Assembly: GCA_015680685.1 (NCBI GenBank)
Contig: MNCI01008932.1
Location: forward strand, 3,280-41,693
Reading direction: 5' to 3'
From: Gnetum montanum
Lineage: Eukaryota > Streptophyta > Gnetopsida > Gnetales > Gnetaceae
Length of the DNA stretch: 38,414 bases
Position 1 is the first letter of the stretch. Each line of letters opens with the position of its first letter. Below are positions 9,510 to 21,993 of the stretch, one piece after another. The position numbers and the translations under genes were made by a program. The notes beneath the pieces were generated by a model. The model ran no database searches, was not told where the DNA came from, and saw only the letters and a list, made by a program, of their open reading frames with translations.

Positions 9510-12278
9510 CTATGCTAGAGAGAACTCATCTTGAGGTGCGCTTCTTACTTAGATGCTTTCAATAGCTATCCACTCCACACTTGGCTACCTAGCAACTACC
9601 ATGGGTACAATAACTAGTACACTAGCGGTGCATCCTTCCTAGTTAGTGTGTACTAAGAAAAGGTCCTCTCATTGCTCTCACATACTGCTTTAATAAGAAA
9701 ATAGCCCAACCCTTGGAACATGCTATTAGCCCAAGTGGTGAAGAGCTAACATTAAGGTGTCAAACCTTCCTATTGATGTGAAGTCTTATGGAGGATTATC
9801 CTATTATCCCTAGAGTAAATTTTATCTGTTAAGTGACAACCCTTCCACTTGGCAGTGTCAAATCACTAAGGCTGCCTTTCATCCCTACTTGATAGGTGGG
9901 TCTTGTAGTCAAGCTCCATTCTACCTTTATACTTGAGGATTGATGGTCATATGGCCTAAGGAAACCTTTTCACATCTTCAATACCTTTTGGGAAGCCTAC
10001 ACCCCAGAGAAATTGTCTACCTGAGACTATCCCTTGGCTTGTAGGTTTTGATGCAAGGTTAGAGTTCTAGAAATTCTATAGTGGTATCTCACTGATGGCT
10101 TTGGCCCCCCTACAAGGGGCCCTTCCAAATGCTCCACATAAGCATGCAAGAAAATCTTAAACTCAATCCTAGGAAATAATAAAGCTTCATAGGATCTTTT
10201 TCTCTAGGTGTAGGTAGTTTGCATCTTCATAGACATGTCTATTTCATCGAGTCTCTCTCTAAGAGAATGCCCAAATCATTACATCTTTCATGTAGGTAAA
10301 AAATTACCTAATAATGAATTTTACTACCTTAGGACTATTATAGTTATAGTCACCATTCATCATGGCTTTGGTTCTTGGCTTTCCTATCATTAGGCCACCT
10401 ACTCCCTTAACCTTCTAGCATTGGGCAATCATTAGCCCCCATACATGGTCTTATGACTTTGCAGATACTTGCATTTTTGATAAATAGTTTCCCAAGCCTC
10501 GTCACTATGACCTCCTCTCATTTGTGATTAGGAATCCCTTCTCCCAAACTTATGGGACTATTTTTCCAAGTTCCTTAGAGAGAGTTTTCTTATGCCCCTA
10601 GGTATTCTCTACCTACCTGTGTGTGTCAATTTTGAGTACATGTATCCTTTTGTTGAAGGTTTTTTAAGCTTTTCCTGGGAGTATAACATGGGTTACTTTA
10701 GCATTTTAGTGCTTTGTACTCAGTTCTTGGCCCAAGGAATTTTCTCTATCCCTTCTAATTCTCCCTAAAAAAGGCAAGGTCATGTTGCATCCTTGAACCA
10801 ATAACCATTTTTTGGCTAACCTAGCCTCCTTTGTTCCTAAGGACCAACAAAGGATAGTATAGTAATATTTACCTTTTATCTATCGACAATGCCTTTTGGC
10901 CTAATCTTAGGCTCTTACTCACCTCCCATGGATGAACCTTGTGGAGGAACCCTTAGGTTTTTGAGGCATTGTATTCTCACCAGTGTTTGCATTACTCAAG
11001 CCAACATTCTCACTTCTAGTTCATCCAAACCTACTCACATAGGTGTTTCTCTTTGAAATGGAACACTTCCCAACCAATGTTTTTATATATCCCACAACTT
11101 CGACAAATTTCTTAGTCCCATTCATCTTTTGTGCCAGAGCACTTGATTAGTAAGCTATTACACACTCTTTCAAGGATGGCTACTTCTAGGGAAACCTCTT
11201 GGCTATCTTTGCATTAATACATCCTTCATCATTGAGCAGTCATTTAGGGGCCTTATTTGATAATCTAGGTTGTTATCCTCTTGATGATGAAGCTTATCTC
11301 TCATTGTCTCACTAGCTGAACCTTAAATATCTATTATTCATAGTTTGCCTGGATGTCATAACACTTACATGACCTATACCAAAATACTGCTTTACCCCTA
11401 GATGGTCTATTCAACTACTATGCCTCAACGCATTTCGGGGAGAACCAGCTAGCTTTGGGTTTGAGTGGCATTTCACCCCTGACCACAACTCATCCAATAA
11501 TCTTGCAACATCAATTGGTTTGGACCTCTACTTAGTTTCACCCAAGCTTCATCTTGGTCATGGATAGACCACCCAAGTTTGGATCCATAAGCAATGACAA
11601 TTTCCCTATGAAGAATTTATCTTGCTATGGCTTTGGTGGGTGCCCTTAACTAAGCCATTGCCTATAATTCACCAGCTCATTCTTCAAAAAGAACACAGTT
11701 AGAGATTCCATTCTCCTTCCACTACTGGAAGGCTTATGGTTTCATGCTCTATTTCACTTCTCAATAGGGGTTCTTTTCATCTTTCCCTCATGGTACTACT
11801 TTGCTCTCAATCACCAAAGAGTATTTATCCATGCAAGGTGATCCTTGTTGATTCATATGGGATTTTATATGCTCCATGCTACTTGGGTTAGAGCATAATC
11901 CAATGCCACTTTTAACTATTGGACTCTCACCATCTAGGGTGTAGGACTAAACTCCTTCACCTAGTAGCATAATGCTTAGATTGCTCTCTTACAACTCCAT
12001 TTTACATAATTCTCTTTGTCATTAATGAAATGAATAGTTTAGGCTACTTCCATTTTTCTCACCACTACTATGGGAATCTCTTTTTCTTTCTCTTCCTCTA
12101 GTTACTAAGATGTTTTATTTCACCAAGTTTCCCCTTACCTACCCATGGATTCAATAGTAGTTGAAAAGGCTAACCTATTTGGAAATCTCCAGATCTATGT
12201 GAATTACAACTCCCTAAAGCATTTCATTGTTGATAATACCCTTCCTTATCTCTTGATGCCTAAGTATTCATAATAAGT
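9510..12278 (-). pseudogene. rrn23: Plastid 23S rRNA pseudogene, near full length, minus copy
   Basis: The reverse complement reads through plastid 23S rRNA from its 5' end near 12278 (tgaatacttaggcatcaaga) to the 3' end near 9510. Recognisable conserved blocks include ggggagaaccagctagct at about 11437 (on the plus strand) and the sarcin-ricin-proximal 3' region around 9600-9680. Length of about 2.8 kb is near normal. Conserved helices carry many substitutions, mostly of the C-to-T or G-to-A type, so it is not a working rRNA gene. The exact ends are estimates. Confidence 0.9.
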
Positions 12279-12436
12279 CCTTCTTCATTTGAAGCTCACC
12301 ATATATTTAGTTAATGAAACTATAATGCTTCTATCCTAAAGAAATATGTCAAATCTTATCAATGTCCATGAAAAATCCTAGATTCCTATCCTTCTTAATA
12401 ATTTAGTGATAACCTATATTGGATAGGATCATATGC

Positions 12437-13253
12437 TTTAGATAAGAAAACTCAAATTATTGATAGTCGTGATAGGGTAAATCATCATCTCTCAGGCCTC
12501 CTTGAGTGATTCTACCATAGAGGCCAACAATAGGCAATAACTCCCCTTGAACATAGCTCAAAACTTTCATCATACTATGCTCTCCAAAGAGAAACACATT
12601 TAAAAAGGTGTTGAGTGGAATCCTTGAAAAATACTTCTTGTAATTGTAGAAAATCCTACAAGAATTAAAAACAAAAAGAGCTTTACCTTTTTTCCCATCT
12701 TAGAAGAATGAATGATTTCCCTTCTCTAACACTTCCTGCCTAACTAGAGCAGATAGCTTATGCATTCCACTTGTGGAATCAGGGTATATGGAAGGTTTGT
12801 GATCCTTGGATTCCTTTGACACTCTTGGGGAAATCTCATAGTTCCTATGAGGTGGAGACAATGGGTTTGGACCATGGCATGGCTTTTCCTTTTTCCACAT
12901 TTTTCTTAAAGGGTTGAAGGGAGATAGTGCATCAAGTTGTTTGCAAAGGCCAACTTGATCGTATTTCCTAGGAATCCCATTTGGGGGAACCCCAATAGAG
13001 CTACCAACTCTAACTATTGCTTATGTACAATCCATACTAGATCTAACCAACTACCCACCCTACCTTCTCTATGTTCTTGACAGCTCATATTCATATTAGT
13101 AGAGTTTTTTAGTGGCACGTTTCAATCCTCTTTCTCATTACTAAGAAAAAGTGAGCCACCAATTTCGGTAAAGGATACTATCATTACCACCTCAACAATT
13201 ATAAATCCAACCCAATTGCAAGAGCAGAGCTCTACCAATTGAGCTATATCTCC
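12437..13253 (-). pseudogene. trnA-UGC: Plastid tRNA-Ala(UGC) pseudogene with group II intron
   Basis: Exon 1 is at 13216-13253 on the minus strand (gatatagctcaattggtaga, then gctctgctcttgca), keeping the TGC anticodon. Exon 2 is recognisable but heavily changed at 12437-12471. The intron between contains conserved plastid segments such as the stretch around 12530-12600 (hcatcatactatgctctcca-like). Position between trnI and rrn23 is the normal plastid order. Decay in exon 2 would prevent folding of a functional acceptor and T arm. Confidence 0.8.
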
Positions 13254-13323
13254 CTACTAGGGGAACCTAGCAAATCATGCATAAAAAATTAGAATCTTTT
13301 TCTATATACAAAAATTCCCATCA

Positions 13324-14290
13324 TGGGCTATCTTGGAACTAGAGACCTTGCCTATGAAGTAAATCATTGCATCATCTATCTAACCAGCTAGAAGAAAATC
13401 CATAGATTCCTTTTTTAGAGAAATTCATCCTTCATGAACACAACATACAACTTTCTATTGTACTACACTCTCTAAGTGTGTTTGTTTTCCTTCCTTGCGA
13501 AATCACTTAAATGAAAAGAGACTTGGAGGTGTTCTTCCTCCTAGTCTAATCAACCACACTCCAAGATCCTTTTTCAAGCCTACTTACACAATTGGAAATT
13601 GGATAAAGTCCCCTTACATTGATCTAATAACCATTCGTCATTGTCACTCAGGGGGATGAAGACCAAGGAGTTCTTTACATAAGCATTCTTCAAACTAGAT
13701 AAAATCCTATAAAATTTCGATAAAATTAACATTCCTTTAGATAAAATTAGGGTCTACTTCTAATGAACCTTTCAAAAAGGCTTGAATGATGGTTCGAATG
13801 GTACAATCCCTCCTTCATCCTACCTAAAAGAAGGATGATCTCATAGTTCTTGGTCTATGAAGATGCATGATTAGATTTTTCATTTTCCACATAAATCTAG
13901 GTTGCATTTCACTTCAATAAATGCTTGAGAGATAGTCATCCATACACTGATAAGTGATATGTTGATTCTCAAGAAGAGAGAAGACACGGATAGCTGACTC
14001 TAGCCATAGATAGCCGACTCCCTCAATCCATTCAAATCGCATGAAGAAATAGAAAGTTGGAATTACTTTGGATCTAACTTGAATTATCCCATCTATCCTT
14101 CTAAGAAGATGTTTGGTTTCAAACCTTAGTCCAAATAGGAGGAATACACCATGCTAATGTGCCTTACCTGATCATGTATGGGTTAGCTTCTAATAAGCAC
14201 ATTGAACTCTTCATGTGGCTAAGAGCCTTCACAACCTAGACATAATGACACAATCATCAAGGGAATACTCTATTGGTGAGCTAATAGCCC
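13324..14290 (-). pseudogene. trnI-GAU: Plastid tRNA-Ile(GAU) pseudogene with intron
   Basis: Exon 1 at 14254-14290 reads gggctattagctcaccaata on the minus strand, with the anticodon region cttgatga retained. Exon 2 is a degraded block at 13324-13352 (tgggctatcttgga and agagaccttgcc on the plus strand) missing several bases. The intervening 0.9 kb is intron-like plastid sequence, including ggggatgaagaccaaggag near 13652. It precedes trnA in the usual order. Confidence 0.75.
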
Positions 14291-14470
14291 TACCTTTCTA
14301 GTAGGAGACCTGTTATACCAAAAGCAAAGTAAGAGGCATCCTATTTCTTTAACTGACTACCATGCTATTGGCAAGATGGTTGAGCAAATAAGATGTGAGA
14401 TCCTATAAACTTATTCCAACCTAGGATAATAAGCTTATGAACTTAGTCTTACTTCGTGAAATGAAAGAAT
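14291..14470 (-). other. Plastid 16S-trnI spacer, ending at an inversion junction
   Basis: The sequence continues upstream of trnI exon 1 into what looks like the rrn16-trnI spacer, but no 16S rRNA is reached. By about 14490 the sequence is 23S rRNA on the opposite strand. The exact switch point lies somewhere in 14440-14500. Confidence 0.55.
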
Positions 14471-14489
14471 ACTTATATTTAGCTTTGTT

Positions 14490-15870
14490 ATAAGAAAATG
14501 CCTTCAGGGAGGATTAGAAGGCATAGAGAAAATGCCTTGGGCCAAGCATTAAGTACAAGGTGCTATGATGCTAAAGTAACCCATGTTATACTCCTAGGAA
14601 AAGCTCAAACAACCTTCATCAAAAGGGTACCTATACCTAAAACCAACATAGGTAGGTAGGTAGAGAATGCCTAGGAGCATGAGAAAACTCTATCTAAGGA
14701 AATTGACAAAATAGCTCCATAAATTTAGGAGAAGGGATGGCTCCTGACAATGGAGATGAGGTCACAGTGACTAGGCCTAAGTGACTATTTACTAAAAACG
14801 TAGATCTCCACAAAGACATAAGACCATGTATGAGGGATGATGCCTACTCAATGCCAAAAGGTTAAGGAAGTTAGTGACTTGATGATAGGAAAGCCAACAA
14901 CTAAATCCCCAAGGAATGATAGCTATAACTATAATGGTCCTAAGGTAGCCAAATTCATTGTTGGATAAGTTCTAACTTACATGAAAGGTGTAATGATTTG
15001 TGCATTGGCTCGGAGAGAGACTCAATGGAATAGACATGTCTATGAAGATGTAAACTACCTACACCTAGATAGAAAGACCCTATGAAGCTTTACTATTTCT
15101 TGGAATTGAGTTTTTTCTTTTCTTACATAGCTTAGTTTCGAGGCAAGGAAGGACACCTTGTAGGCTAGGTTGGGGGGCATGGGCAGAGAGGATGCTACTA
15201 GAGCCATCAGTGAGATATCACTCTAGAAGTGCTAAAACTATAAATTTGTATTAGAACCTACAAGTTAATGGATAGTCTTAGCTACATAATTTCTATGGGG
15301 CATAGGCCTCCCAAAAGGTAATGGACTCATGCAAAGGTTTCCTTGGGCTATATGGCCATTGGTCCTCAAGTTTAAAGGTAGAAGGAAGCTTGAATGTAAG
15401 ATTCCACCCATCGAGCAAGAACAAAATTTAGCCTTAGTGATCCGATGGTGCCAAGTGGAAGGGTTTTCACTCAATGAATAAAAGTTACTCCAAGAATAAC
15501 AAGTTGATCTTCCCTAAGATTTCACATTGACAAGAAGGTCTGGCACCTCAATGTCAACTCTTTGTCGCCTAGGGTGATAGCATGTTCCAAGGGTTGGGTT
15601 GTTCGCCCATTAAAGTGATACTTAAGCTAGGTTCAAAATGTTGTGAGATAGTTTGGTCCATATCTAATGTAGGCATTAAAGCATTGAGCGGATCTTTTCT
15701 TAGTATGAGAGGAGTAGGAAGGATGCACCTTTGGTGTACCAATTATTGTACCCATGGTAGACACTAGGTAGCTAAGTGTAGAGTAGATAACTATTGAAGG
15801 CATATAAGTAAGGAGCCCGCCTCAATATGAGTGCTCTCCAACTTACTAGCCTCTAGTTGCCAACATAACC
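14490..15870 (+). pseudogene. rrn23: Plastid 23S rRNA pseudogene, 3' half, plus copy
   Basis: Conserved 23S blocks are readable in order: aactataatggtcctaaggt (14930), gaaagaccctatgaagcttt (15072), ctatggggcataggcctccc (15293), agggttttcactcaatgaat (15460), gttccaagggttgggttgtt (15583) and gatgcacctttggtgtacca (15721). The 5' half is absent. The 3' end runs directly into rrn4.5, rrn5, trnR and trnN, in normal plastid order. It overlaps in content with the 3' part of the minus copy at 9510-10790, so the window holds two inverted copies of this segment. Insertions and transitions show it is not functional. Confidence 0.92.
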
Positions 15871-15917
15871 AAGGATGTTTCTCTATCCTTAAATGGGATC
15901 GTGTAACCTTTTGAGCA

Positions 15918-16023
15918 AGATAAGGTCATAGCAAGATGATCCATTTATCATCATGATAGGTGTTAAGTGAAGACGCAATAATGTATGCAGGTGAGACATC
16001 CTAAAAGGCTGGGAGATTTGAAC
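15918..16023 (+). pseudogene. rrn4.5: Plastid 4.5S rRNA pseudogene, plus copy
   Basis: Full-length match to 4.5S rRNA, from agataaggtcata through ccatttatcatcatgatagg to gatttgaac. It lies downstream of the plus-strand rrn23 3' half, with the expected spacer before rrn5. It differs from the minus copy at many positions, so the two copies have decayed independently or arrived from different source molecules. Confidence 0.9.
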
Positions 16024-16247
16024 CTTTTTCCTATATGCCCAACCTAATTGATCTGATCGGGCACTAGCCATATATTTTCATTATGCTATTATTTCACAAG
16101 ATGAAGCTATTTGATGAAAAGTCTTACTCCACCTAGCTATCAAATAGAAAGGTTTTATAACCAAAAGGGGCATTGCACCTTCTATAATTGGAGCCTAACA
16201 CATGATTCCTTTCTCATGTTTCATCCTTTTTCCTTTCATGGTTGGAG

Positions 16248-16398
16248 ATTCTAGTCTCCAAGTTGTAGAGGAACCACACCAACCTTTCATCCCAATTTTT
16301 TTTGATAAAGACCATCCCAAATTTGGTGGTTAAACTTCATTGTGGTGATGATACTATGGGGGAAGACCCATGGAAAAATAACTCTATGCCAAGATAGC
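16248..16398 (+). pseudogene. rrn5: Plastid 5S rRNA pseudogene with internal insertion
   Basis: The 5' part (attctagtctccaagttgta, gaggaaccacaccaa) and the 3' part (tttggtggttaaacttcatt through gccaagatag) of plastid 5S rRNA are both present. Between them is an extra segment of about 24 bases; the word catcccaa occurs at 16289-16296 and again at 16313-16320, flanking a T-rich stretch. The gene is therefore about 150 bases instead of about 121 and cannot fold normally. Confidence 0.88.
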
Positions 16399-16569
16399 TT
16401 TAGCTCTCTTATTCTCTTCCACATCTTGTAAATAGGTGGACATCCTATCATTTTTGCTCCATACTTTGAAGCATAGTACCTTGCAAGAAACTCGCTCTCA
16501 CATCCTCACAAAACTACTAAGGTGAGGAAAGCATTTGGAAGGGACTCAGGGAAACAAATCTTCATGGAG

Positions 16570-16634
16570 GGGCTTGTAGTTTAGAGGATGAGAGAATGTG
16601 GCTATGAACCATGGTGTTGATCCCTTCTCACCTA
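16570..16634 (+). pseudogene. trnR-ACG: Plastid tRNA-Arg(ACG) pseudogene
   Basis: gggcttgtagtttagaggat starts a tRNA-Arg match with the arm ending at tcccttctcaccta. The anticodon loop reads ctatgaa where ctacgaa is expected, a C-to-T change. About nine bases of the T loop are missing, so the T arm cannot form. It sits between rrn5 and trnN as in plastid genomes. Confidence 0.85.
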
Positions 16635-16842
16635 GGACACAAGCAAAAGGGAAGGTCATTTACCATGATCAAGGTAGTAGATGTATAGAACAACATGGGT
16701 CCTAGAATTGTTATGTCAATAATTGACAAGGAAGGCTCAAATGAAGCATATACAAAGTTCCAAGGGTTAGAAACCATGGGTTGGTCATGGTTCATGTAGG
16801 AAGAAGAGTTTTGAGCATATAGGACATAGACCAAACCCTTGT

Positions 16843-16916
16843 TCTTGAATAGCTCAGTGATAGAGAAATTAATTGTTAACTAATTTTAGTCATAGGTTCA
16901 AATCCTACTTGGGGAG
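16843..16916 (+). pseudogene. trnN-GUU: Plastid tRNA-Asn(GUU) pseudogene
   Basis: The D arm (atagctcagtgatagag), anticodon loop (ctgttaac-like, here attgttaacta) and T arm (aggttcaaatcctacttggg) align along plastid tRNA-Asn. The GTT anticodon is kept, but several stem positions are unpaired by transitions. It is the last gene before chlL, as at the plastid cluster boundary in plants that retain chlL. Confidence 0.88.
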
Positions 16917-17108
16917 AACCCTTCTCTCTAAGGTTTTGATCATCAAGCCCTGAGAGAAAGGGTGTCATTTCTTGACAAAGGTTGGTTAGCACATTCTATT
17001 ACTAATCAATTTGGAAAGTTCATTTGCAAGAATTAATCAAGAAAATGTGAGCCTTTACTTGGTTGAATTTCCATTATATGATATAGTATGATAGAATCAT
17101 ACAATTAG

Positions 17109-17925
<817 letters not shown>

Positions 17926-18004
17926 AGAAAAGGACCAAAAATCCAAAAAGAATATGGTTAGTTATATAGTTTGAAATTAATTGGACAAAGTTATGAAGAA
18001 AAAN

Positions 18005-18655
<651 letters not shown>

Positions 18656-18707
18656 AAACGAAAACCGCACTATCTTGAAAAAATTAACAGAATATACTTG
18701 GATCTTT

Positions 18708-18795
18708 GCCCTCCACCCAGGTAACAGGTATAGAATGCCCTCCACCCAGGTAACAGGTATAGAATTAAGAAATTAATCCACCCAGGTAACAGGTT
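18708..18795 (+). repeat. Short tandem repeat between chlL and ycf1
   Basis: The word ccacccaggtaacagg occurs three times, at about 18713, 18742 and 18779. The first two lie in identical 29-base units; the third follows a short spacer. The array starts about 55 bases after the chlL truncation. chlN, which follows chlL in plastid genomes that keep both, is not recognisable here. Confidence 0.75.
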
Positions 18796-18799
18796 GGTT

Positions 18800-19276
18800 A
18801 CCCGTCCCCTAAGGCGGAATGACATTTTAGAAAATTGAGATCGGAAAAATTTTGTTAAGTCAAAAAATCATTAGGAGATGAAACAAGGAGATGAAACAAA
18901 AATTCACTTTTTTCATCTTTTTCATTTAACAACATATGAGTTTCTGAAAGGAAGTTTTTATTCTTTATGATTAACATTTTTATTGTAGTTATTAAAAAGA
19001 AAAGTGCGGCATAATTTTTAACTAAAAAAAACTCAGTAGAAAGCTTAGAACATATACAAAAGAAAATTTTTCCTTGAAGAATATCTGATTGTGATCAAAC
19101 AGAGAGTATTAAAAAAAATAATATTATTTATTAATAGAGATATTTTATTAATAGAGATATATTCGACATTTTTTTTTTCGAATAAATGACTTAGGCCATT
19201 TCTAGGCACCCTATTTCTAGGCACCATATACTAAAATTACATTGTAATTCGTTTAACATAAGAGGAGATTTCACTT
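18800..19276. other. AT-rich non-coding stretch before ycf1
   Basis: Probably plastid intergenic DNA. No chlN, tRNA or other gene was recognised. A short direct repeat (tattttattaatagagata type) lies at about 19125-19160, and a duplicated tttctaggcacc occurs at 19199-19225. Confidence 0.5.
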
Positions 19277-20512
19277 ATGATGATAATTTTGAAAAAAGCT
19301 AGTTCTGATTTTTGCGTGGGAATTTTTTATGGAATTTTATCCATTTTATCTGTCGGACCGAGTCAATTTTTCGCTTTCAGATATTTGGTTCTTGAAGGAA
19401 TAACTGAAGGTGAAATTTTGATGAGTGGATCATTTATCAGAAAAGTTTTTATATATCTTTCAGTCTATAATCATTCACTCTATTGAGAATTAATGAAACC
19501 CCACTTAATGTCTTTATTAGCTATTCCTTACTAATTTTACAATTTCATGCACCCATTGAAAAGTGAACAAATTAGATTCTTTCAAAGAAATTGTTATTTT
19601 AAAATCTTCAATTAATGAATCCTTTTCTTTTTGGAAATTCAAAATTAACAAGACTTTTTAGTTTACTAATATTCAGAGATAATTTTTTGTTTCTAGCTTT
19701 TGCTAGCATAATTTTTGGATGGCATAACAATAAATTGGATTTTCTCATATATAAACAAAGGTTCATATATAAGACATTAGATCAAACCATTATGTGACCT
19801 TTTTCTTTTTATTTTTTTCTACTTTAGATAAGCTTGAATACCATTATCTATCTATTTGTGGTGACCAAACATTTATCAAATAGAAGATGATGATGAGCAA
19901 AAAACACAAGAATTAACATTAGAACTACAAGAAAAAAAAATAGTATTAAAAAACAAAAAGCAAAACAAAAACACGATGGTTGTCTCTAAGATTATGGCAT
20001 CAAACAACATAGAAGGGAAAGGTCTAAAATAGGAATAGACCAGTTTTGACCAAAGGAAAAAGAAAATACTAAAAGAGTGGTAAGAATTTGAGCAACAAGA
20101 ATTGAGGTAGAAAACTATAACACAAAATTGTCAAGAGATAAAAGAAGAAAATACTTGTTCAAATTGGCAAAAATTTTCTTGTCTTGAATGGTCTAACTTT
20201 TTTTCTATCTTTAAAGGATGGACTCCAAAAACTTACATAAGAGCTTATGAGGATTTTCAAACAATTTTGAAATCTAGAGTATCCCAATATTTTTGTGGTT
20301 AGTGTTTTAACAACAAAAAAGAAAGACTTTGTTTTACCAAGTTTCCAATTCAATTTTTCTTAAAGAGAAAAATAGAAGAAATTCATAGTACTCATTACAA
20401 AGATTTTTGAATAAATAACTTAAGAAACAAAATGTTCTATTTTTGGCAAGATTTTCAGGATAGAATAGCTCAAATATGTAATGTCGATTTAATAGCTTGA
20501 GAAGAAGATAAA
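19277..20512 (+). pseudogene. ycf1: ycf1 (Tic214) pseudogene, 5' portion
   Basis: Ycf1/Tic214 is a very large plastid-encoded protein of the inner-envelope translocon. The first segment (19277-19486) matches its N-terminus: VGIFYGILSILSVGPSQFF, then ITEGEILMSGSFI. A second segment (19615-19797) matches the next membrane region, with frames joined by indels. A third (about 20190-20500) carries the conserved YIRAYEDFQTILKSRVSQYF, followed by ERLCFTKFP. The Lys-rich linker between (19880-20150) is frame-broken. A foldback element at 20513 ends the stretch, and further ycf1 sequence appears at 25090. It follows chlL on the same strand, agreeing with plastid order except for the missing chlN. Confidence 0.82.
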
Positions 20513-20964
20513 ACTAGCTTAGATATATATATATATATATATATATATCTATAAATTGGTAGAGATGATTTAAAAAAAATGATGTTAACCAAGCCTGACT
20601 ACTGGACAAGGTAACAAGATAACTAAAAATGGAATCACTCATCCCTCCTCTATTTCTCTACCACTTACCCAATTTAGTTTTACCCTCTCAGTCAAGTTTT
20701 GTCTTTCTGTGTTTGTTCATGGCATTTTTGAGCATTATTTATGCAAGAGATTTATTTTTCAAAAGTGCCATGAACAAACAAAGAAAGAGCAAACTTGACC
20801 AAGAGGGTAAAACTAAATTGGGTATGTGGTATAAATAGAGGAGGGATGAGTGATTCCATTTTTAGTTATCTTGTTACCTTGTCTAGTAGTCGAGCTTGGT
20901 TAATATCATTTTTTCTAAAATCCTCTTGGCTGATATATATATATATGTATATATCTAAGCTAGT
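20513..20964. mobile_element. Foldback/MITE-like element with about 205-bp inverted arms
   Basis: Left arm 20513-20731 and right arm 20760-20964 are inverted complements, starting ACTAGCTTAGATAT at both tips, with a loop of about 28 bases. Both arms contain an (AT)n stretch near the tip and the shared block ggtaacaagataactaaaa. The arms differ by scattered substitutions and a length change in the AT run, so it is an aged element and not a cloning artefact. No transposase is encoded; the two small frames at 20629-20838 and 20795-20986 are products of the arms. No clear target duplication was found. It lies at the interruption of ycf1. Confidence 0.85.
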
Positions 20965-21224
20965 GGGGCGGTTTCACGGGCTATGAGTAGAATTTAATTT
21001 TTTTTAAGTTATCATTACTATTTGCATTCCAAATAATATATACTAGTAAACATAAATTGGTTAAAATAAAAGTTTATATATTTTGTATATGTTGATGAAG
21101 GAATACATTGCATACTTATTGTAACAAATATTATAAAGCTGTATAATAAGATTGTGCAAAAGGTAAAATACAATTATAAGTGTGAACTCAATATGCCTAA
21201 TTATTTAACTGAGCAAAATGAACT
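20965..21224. other. AT-rich stretch with no recognised feature
   Basis: No coding frame, RNA gene or repeat was recognised. It separates the foldback element from the helicase fragment. Confidence 0.5.
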
Positions 21225-21745
21225 TCTAATGCAATTCTACTTTAGAGATGTTTAGCATTTGAAATCTTTCTATATCTCTACACATGAAAAGGAGGATGAA
21301 TATTTAAAGAATCAATGGTCTTGACTCTAGATAATGCAACAAACGTTAATAGTAGCCCTATCTAGTGTCATTCCTTGAGATTTATGAATAGTCATGGCCC
21401 ATGCCAACCATAATGGTGACTGATGGGATGCTCCTCAAACCACACATACAATTGGAACATGATGAGGATTACCATTATCAAAGACACATCCAATGTAGGA
21501 GTCAAAATCAACAATAACATATAATGGTAATGCAAGTGGCTATTTACCTTAAAGATATATAATATTATGAATCATGCCAAGTGCACCATTCACCAATTCT
21601 ACTTTAGGCCGAAGGCTAACTGTAAGCGTTACCCTTACATCTTCACATATAAGTAGAGATTGCATTACTTGTTGCAGTAGATGGTTGTTGTTGTTGATCT
21701 TGAAGAGAGTGCTCTTCACCTTCTCTATTGGGACTAATAACAACA
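21225..21745 (-). pseudogene. PIF1-family DNA helicase C-terminal fragment
   Basis: Reading the minus strand, VELVNGALGMIHNIIYL (about 21549-21605) is followed by PLALPLYVIVDFDSYIG, then VPIV, then LAWAMTIHKSQGMTLDRA (about 21330-21385), which is helicase motif V/VI of the PIF1 superfamily. A weak continuation matches the helicase end. There are stops after the first block and before the motif, and the expected WxxAxSR-type region is scrambled, so it is a fragment. PIF1-type domains also occur in Helitron transposons and as host genes. No Rep domain or Helitron terminus was seen, so the source is open. It would be a 5'-to-3' helicase if intact. Confidence 0.78.
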
Positions 21746-21839
21746 GGATCCATGTTTCTAAAAATGCATGAATTCCAATATTGCACCTCTTAATCTTGTA
21801 ACATGATGCCTAAGTTCAATATTTTTAAATACTACATCA

Positions 21840-21977
21840 CACTGTAACCATAATCATCATCATTTATAATAATAATAAATATTTATTATTACTGTAATAG
21901 TAATCATCACCACTTATAATAATAGTAAATATTCAATATTACCCACCATTTATAATAATAAATATTCATTATTACCC
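21840..21977. repeat. AT-rich tandem repeats (ataata-type)
   Basis: Three imperfect units of the form atttataataataataaatattcattattac, each separated by tcatcaccac-like words. No coding potential. Confidence 0.75.
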
Positions 21978-21993
21978 ATGTCAAGCCCTACAC

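Noticed and set aside
15265-16071. Small open frames at 15265-15474, 15582-15767 and 15889-16071
   Set aside because: They lie inside plastid 23S and 4.5S rRNA pseudogene sequence.
9207-16916. Genuine organelle rRNA operon or a bacterial sequence
   Set aside because: rRNA and tRNA genes carry many changes at invariant positions and missing tRNA arms, and the cluster is partly duplicated in inverted orientation and flanked by nuclear retrotransposons.
20520-20550. The (AT)n run as a stand-alone microsatellite of interest
   Set aside because: It is part of the foldback element tip and has a counterpart in the other arm at 20935-20955.
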